Below the pieces are notes generated by a model. That model worked only from the letters and a program-made list of their open reading frames with translations. It was not told the origin of the DNA and searched no databases. DNA of 61,628 bases. Origin: Caballeronia glathei. Lineage in GTDB: Bacteria > Pseudomonadota > Gammaproteobacteria > Burkholderiales > Burkholderiaceae. Shown piece after piece: positions 57,877 through 61,628 of the stretch (position 1 is the stretch's first letter; each line of letters opens with the position of its first letter). The stretch spans positions 1 to 61,628 of the forward strand of contig NZ_JFHC01000053.1 of the NCBI RefSeq assembly GCF_000698595.1, given 5' to 3'. The translations under genes were made by a program, and so were the position numbers.

Positions 57877-60294
57877 TTGAACGAGCACGTTCAAGGGCAG
57901 ACGCCCGGCACCAACGGTACCAGCGGCAGCCACGGTCCGCTATCCTCAGACGAGCTGCGCAAAATCGACGCCTACTGGCGGGCCTGCAACTATCTCTCGG
58001 TGGGCATGATCTATTTGCGCGCGAATCCGCTGCTGCGCGAGCCGCTCGCCCCCGCGCACATCAAGCGGCGGCTGCTCGGGCACTGGGGATCGGACCCCGG
58101 CCAGTCGTTCACCTGGGTTCACCTGAACCGCCTGATCCTCAAGGACGACCTGAACATCCTGTACGTGTCCGGCCCCGGCCACGGCGCGCCGGCGACGCTC
58201 GCGAACGCGTATCTCGAAGGCTTCTATTCCGAGATCTACCCCGACCGCAGCTACGACGAAACCGGCATGCTGAGGCTCTTTCGCTCGTTTTCGTCGCCGG
58301 GCGGGATCGGCTCGCACTGCACGCCCGAGACGCCCGGCTCGATTCACGAAGGCGGCGAACTGGGCTACAGCCTTTCGCACGCGTTCGGCGCCGCGTTCGA
58401 CAACCCGGATCTGATCGTCGCCGTGATGGTCGGCGACGGCGAAGCGGAAACCGGCCCGCTCGCCACGTCGTGGCATTCGAACAAGTTCCTCAATCCGGTG
58501 CAGGACGGCGCCGTGCTGCCGATCCTGCATCTGAACGGTTACAAGATCGCCAACCCGACGATCCTCGCGCGCATTCCGCACGAGGAGCTGGAGGCGCTTT
58601 TCGTGGGCTACGGCTACAAGCCGTATTTCGTCGAAGGAAACGACCCGCACGAGATGCATCAGCGCATGGCGGCCACGCTGGAAAAGTGTGTCGGCGAGAT
58701 TCGCGCGATCCAGCAGCATGCGCGCGCAGCCAGCGACACGACGCGCCCGCGCTGGCCGATGATCGTGCTGCGCTCGCCGAAGGGCTGGACCGGGCCGAAG
58801 GAAGTGGACGGCCACAAGGTCGAGGATTTCTGGCGCTCGCATCAGGTTCCGGTGCTCGATCCGGTGACCAACAAGAAGAGCCTGAAGGTGCTCGAAGAGT
58901 GGATGCGCAGCTACAAGCCCGACGAACTGTTCGACGCCGACGGACGCCTCATCGACGAGTTGCGCGCGCTCGCGCCGCAGGGCGAGCGGCGCATCAGCGC
59001 CAATCCGCATGCGAACGGCGGGCGCCTGCGCCGCTCGCTGCATTTGCCCGACATCCGCGAGCACGCGTTCACCGTCAGGAAGCCGGCTGCCGTCTACCAG
59101 TCGCCGACCGCGGTGCTCGCCACCTTCCTGCGCGAAGTGATCCGCCGCAACATGACGAACTTCAAGCTGTTCGGCCCGGACGAGACGGCGAGCAACAAGC
59201 TCGACGGCGTCTACGAGGTGTCGGGCAAGCGCTGGATCGCGCAGACGAAACCGGAAGACAGCGATGGCGGCGCGCTCGCGCCCGATGGCCGCGTGATGGA
59301 AATGCTCTCCGAGCACACGCTCGAAGGCTGGTTCGAGGGCTACGTGCTGACCGGGCGTCACGGCCTGCTCGCGAGCTACGAGGCGTTCGTGCACGTGATC
59401 GACTCGATGTTCAACCAGCACGCGAAGTGGCTCGAAAAGGCGAAGAAGGAACTCGACTGGCGCGCGCCGATCCCGTCGATCAACCTGCTCATCACGTCGC
59501 TCGTGTGGCGCCAGGACCATAACGGCTTCACGCACCAGGACCCCGGCTTTCTCGATGTGGTCACGAACAAGAGCCCGGAGGTCGTGCGCATCTATCTGCC
59601 GCCGGATGCCAACTGCCTGCTGAGCGTGGCCGATCACTGCCTGCGCACGCACGACTACGTGAACGTGATCGTCGCGGACAAGCAGCCGCATCTGCAATAC
59701 CTCGACATGGAAGCCGCGATCGTGCATTGCGCGAAGGGCATCGGCATCTGGGACTGGGCCTCCACCGACGAAGGCCACGAGCCGGATGTCGTGATGGCCT
59801 GCGCGGGCGACATCGCGACGATGGAGTCGCTCGCCGCCGTCGAGATCCTGAAGAAGCAGTTCCCCGACCTGAAGCTGCGCTTCGTGAACGTGGTCGACCT
59901 GTTCCGCCTGATGCCCGACCGCGACCATCCGCACGGCCTCTCCGGCCGCGATTTCGATTCTCTCTTCACGCGCGACAAACCCGTCATCTTCAATTTTCAT
60001 TCGTACGCGTCGCTCGTGCACAAGCTCACGTACAACCGCACGAATCACGAGAACATGCACGTGCACGGCTATCGCGAGCGCGGCAACATCAACACGCCGT
60101 TCGAGCTCGCGATCATCAATGGCGTGGACCGCTTTACGCTCGCGATCGACGTGATCGACCGCGTGCCGCGCCTGCGCGAAACCGGCGGCCATGCGAAGGA
60201 GTGGCTGAAGAACCAGGTGATCGAGAGCATCCGCTACGCGCATGCGGAAGGCATCGATCGCGACGAGATCCGCGAGTGGACATGGAAGGGATGA
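57877..60294 (+). CDS. xfp: Xylulose-5-phosphate/fructose-6-phosphate phosphoketolase
   Basis: The 805-residue thiamine-diphosphate enzyme splits xylulose-5-P (and fructose-6-P) with phosphate into acetyl-phosphate and an aldose phosphate. It has ACNYLSVGMIYLRANPLL, GHWGSDPGQSF, SGPGHGAPATLANAYLEG, the ThDP motif GDGEAETGPLATSWHSNKFL, LHLNGYKIANPTI and HQDPGFLDVVTNK. Length is normal. The start is a TTG with AGGAG 5-6 nt upstream, giving MNEHVQGQ; no ATG fits as well. The acetate kinase gene begins 4 bp after its stop, so acetyl-P can be turned into acetate and ATP. Confidence 0.93.
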   Translation: MNEHVQGQTPGTNGTSGSHGPLSSDELRKIDAYWRACNYLSVGMIYLRANPLLREPLAPAHIKRRLLGHWGSDPGQSFTWVHLNRLILKDDLNILYVSGPGHGAPATLANAYLEGFYSEIYPDRSYDETGMLRLFRSFSSPGGIGSHCTPETPGSIHEGGELGYSLSHAFGAAFDNPDLIVAVMVGDGEAETGPLATSWHSNKFLNPVQDGAVLPILHLNGYKIANPTILARIPHEELEALFVGYGYKPYFVEGNDPHEMHQRMAATLEKCVGEIRAIQQHARAASDTTRPRWPMIVLRSPKGWTGPKEVDGHKVEDFWRSHQVPVLDPVTNKKSLKVLEEWMRSYKPDELFDADGRLIDELRALAPQGERRISANPHANGGRLRRSLHLPDIREHAFTVRKPAAVYQSPTAVLATFLREVIRRNMTNFKLFGPDETASNKLDGVYEVSGKRWIAQTKPEDSDGGALAPDGRVMEMLSEHTLEGWFEGYVLTGRHGLLASYEAFVHVIDSMFNQHAKWLEKAKKELDWRAPIPSINLLITSLVWRQDHNGFTHQDPGFLDVVTNKSPEVVRIYLPPDANCLLSVADHCLRTHDYVNVIVADKQPHLQYLDMEAAIVHCAKGIGIWDWASTDEGHEPDVVMACAGDIATMESLAAVEILKKQFPDLKLRFVNVVDLFRLMPDRDHPHGLSGRDFDSLFTRDKPVIFNFHSYASLVHKLTYNRTNHENMHVHGYRERGNINTPFELAIINGVDRFTLAIDVIDRVPRLRETGGHAKEWLKNQVIESIRYAHAEGIDRDEIREWTWKG

Positions 60295-60298
60295 CGCC

Positions 60299-61408
60299 AT
60301 GGCACAGGGCATTCTGGTTCTCAACAGCGGCTCGTCGTCGCTGAAGTTCGGGGTGTTCGTGCCCGAGCGCGGCGACGAAGCCGCGTGGCTCACGGGCAGC
60401 GCGAAGGGCATCGGCCGCGCGGACGGGTCGCTCGCCATGCGCTCCGTCGACGGCCGCATCGACTTCGCGCAGGACCGGCTGATGGAGTCGCAGCACGACG
60501 CGCTGCAACGCGTGGCCGATGTGCTCGGCGCCAGTCTCGGCGATGCGCCCGTCGCGGTCGGTCATCGCGTGGTGCACGGCGGGCCGCGCGTCGAGGCGCA
60601 CCGGAAGATCACGCCCGAACTCATGCAGACCTTGCGCGATGCGACGCAGTTCGCGCCGCTGCATCTGCCGCAGTCGCTCGCGCTGATGGAGCAGGCGCAG
60701 CAGATCTTCAGCGGCGTGCCGCACTTCGCCTGCTTCGACACGGTGTTCCATCAGACGATGCCCGCGCGTGCGTCGCATCTCGCGCTGCCGAAGCAGTACG
60801 CCGCGCAGGGTGTCGTGCGATACGGGTTTCACGGGCTGTCGTTCGAGTCGATCGTCGCGACGATCGGCAAGGACTTGCCCCCGCGCACGGTGATCGCGCA
60901 TCTCGGCAGCGGCGCGAGCCTGTGCGCGCTGAAGGACGGCGAGTCGGTCGACACGACGATGGGTCTCACGCCGACGGGCGGCATTCCGATGGCGACCCGT
61001 TCGGGCGATCTCGATCCTGGCGTGCTGCTGTATCTGATGCGCGCCGAATCGCTCGATGCCGATGCGCTCGAAACCTTGCTCAATCGCGAGAGCGGGATGA
61101 AGGGGCTGTCGGATTCCAACGACGACATGCAGATGCTGCTCGCGCGCCGCGATCAGGGAGACGCTGATGCGCGGCTTGCCATTGACGTGTTCTGTACCGC
61201 GATACGCAAGGTGATCGGCGGGTATGCGGCGTTGCTCGGAGGGCTCGATCTGCTCGTGTTCAGCGGAGGGATCGGGGAGCATAGCGAAGCGATTCGCGAA
61301 CAGATCGTCGAGGGGATCGGGTTTCTGGGCGGCGAGCGCCGCGTCGTCGGGACGCAGGAGGAGCGGCAGATCGCACGGCATTGTCGGAGGTTGTTCGACG
61401 GGGCGTGA
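60299..61408 (+). CDS. ackA: Acetate kinase
   Basis: The 369-residue ASKHA kinase interconverts acetyl-phosphate and ADP with acetate and ATP. Motifs: LVLNSGSSSLKFGVF, VGHRVVHGGPR, HFACFDTVFHQTMP, VRYGFHGLSFE, VIAHLGSGASLCAL, MGLTPTGGIPMATRSGDLDPG, LLVFSGGIGEHSEAIR. It is slightly shorter than the roughly 400 residues usual for the family but looks complete. It is translated right after xfp (4-bp gap, AAGGG upstream). Together the two genes form a phosphoketolase bypass that makes C2 units from pentose phosphates without pyruvate decarboxylation. Confidence 0.92.
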   Translation: MAQGILVLNSGSSSLKFGVFVPERGDEAAWLTGSAKGIGRADGSLAMRSVDGRIDFAQDRLMESQHDALQRVADVLGASLGDAPVAVGHRVVHGGPRVEAHRKITPELMQTLRDATQFAPLHLPQSLALMEQAQQIFSGVPHFACFDTVFHQTMPARASHLALPKQYAAQGVVRYGFHGLSFESIVATIGKDLPPRTVIAHLGSGASLCALKDGESVDTTMGLTPTGGIPMATRSGDLDPGVLLYLMRAESLDADALETLLNRESGMKGLSDSNDDMQMLLARRDQGDADARLAIDVFCTAIRKVIGGYAALLGGLDLLVFSGGIGEHSEAIREQIVEGIGFLGGERRVVGTQEERQIARHCRRLFDGA

Positions 61409-61470
61409 AGGGGTTGTGCTCTGGCGACTCGCGTCGGGCTGTTTTTGTTTTGCTCGGTCTGCGGGGTTAC

Positions 61471-61553
61471 ACCGTTTGATGCGCTTGTGCTTCGGTGAAA
61501 CTTGTATTGGCTTTGGTTTATTAGCTTAGGCCCTCTCGCGGAGCCGCAGTCAC
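61471..61553. repeat. Dispersed intergenic repeat, copy 2
   Basis: Aligns with 22501-22583 in the same orientation over 83 nt at roughly 80% identity (shared blocks GTGAAACTTG, TATTAGCTT, GCAGTCAC). The TCACTTTCTT hairpin of copy 1 is absent here. It lies downstream of ackA; the remaining 75 bp to the window edge show nothing recognisable. Confidence 0.7.
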
Positions 61554-61628
61554 ACAGGGATGTCGCTAGTGCGTGGGTTGGGCGGTTGTAGAACCATCTG
61601 ATTGAGCTTGCCCCCGAAAAACGAATTC

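Noticed and set aside
61623..61628. EcoRI site exactly at the window end as a cloning junction
   Set aside because: A six-base site at the edge may be coincidence, and no vector sequence is visible.

Overview
The window is about 62 kb of very GC-rich DNA. Dense GC-biased codon use, Liv-type operons, acid-sugar catabolism, an Xfp-AckA pair and many GntR/FCD regulators fit a Burkholderiaceae chromosome (Burkholderia, Paraburkholderia or Caballeronia type). That placement is inferred from gene content only. I saw no rRNA, tRNA, insertion sequence or CRISPR array.

Layout. (1) 1-10 kb: a cell-surface glycan and secreted-protein region, with a secreted Gly/His-rich protein running off the left edge, a GT4 glycosyltransferase, a WecA/MraY-type sugar-1-phosphate transferase, a GntR regulator, a GlmS paralogue and a predicted beta-propeller protein. 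(2) 10.3-10.8 kb: a ferritin-like protein. (3) 10.8-16.6 kb: a minus-strand D-apionate-type operon (MFS importer, ApnO-like oxidoisomerase, RuBisCO-like protein, OiaK-like kinase) followed by its likely GntR repressor. The same 19-bp candidate operator precedes the operon and the regulator. (4) 16.9-24.6 kb: an aromatic-acid MFS importer, a 1-Cys peroxiredoxin, a CoA-transferase, a shikimate/quinate dehydrogenase-like enzyme and a 14-TM drug exporter. (5) 24.6-31.4 kb: a branched-chain amino acid ABC operon with a LivM-LivG fusion, a tiny DUF2934 protein and 4-hydroxyphenylpyruvate dioxygenase. (6) 31.6-33.2 kb: a CDF-like protein, a small conserved protein and an LRAT-fold protein.

(7) 33.7-53.1 kb is the most unusual part and looks like one dedicated peptide-secretion system. 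Three small proteins (33742-34032 +, 46189-46473 -, 52791-53009 +) share an ungapped 26-residue double-glycine leader of pattern M-x2-[IL]-x-[VI]-x-DL-x5-LD-x2-AM-x2-[IV]-x-GG but have different cores. Each is preceded by a nearly identical sigma-54 promoter (-24/-12, pattern GGCACG-N4-NTGC). Between and around them lie an enhancer-binding activator without a receiver domain, a peptidase-C39 ABC exporter carrying two cyclic-nucleotide-binding domains, a parvulin-type prolyl isomerase, an HlyD adaptor, a TolC/NodT outer-membrane lipoprotein, a membrane protein with two FHA domains, a PP2C phosphatase, a transmembrane Ser/Thr kinase, two DUF4399 proteins and a secreted caspase-like/SUMF1 fusion. 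The kinase/phosphatase/FHA trio recalls the threonine-phosphorylation control of type VI secretion, but here it sits beside a type I exporter.

(8) 53.1-61.6 kb: a full-length Lhr helicase, then a phosphoketolase-acetate kinase operon. An 83-bp intergenic repeat occurs at 22.5 kb and again at 61.5 kb.
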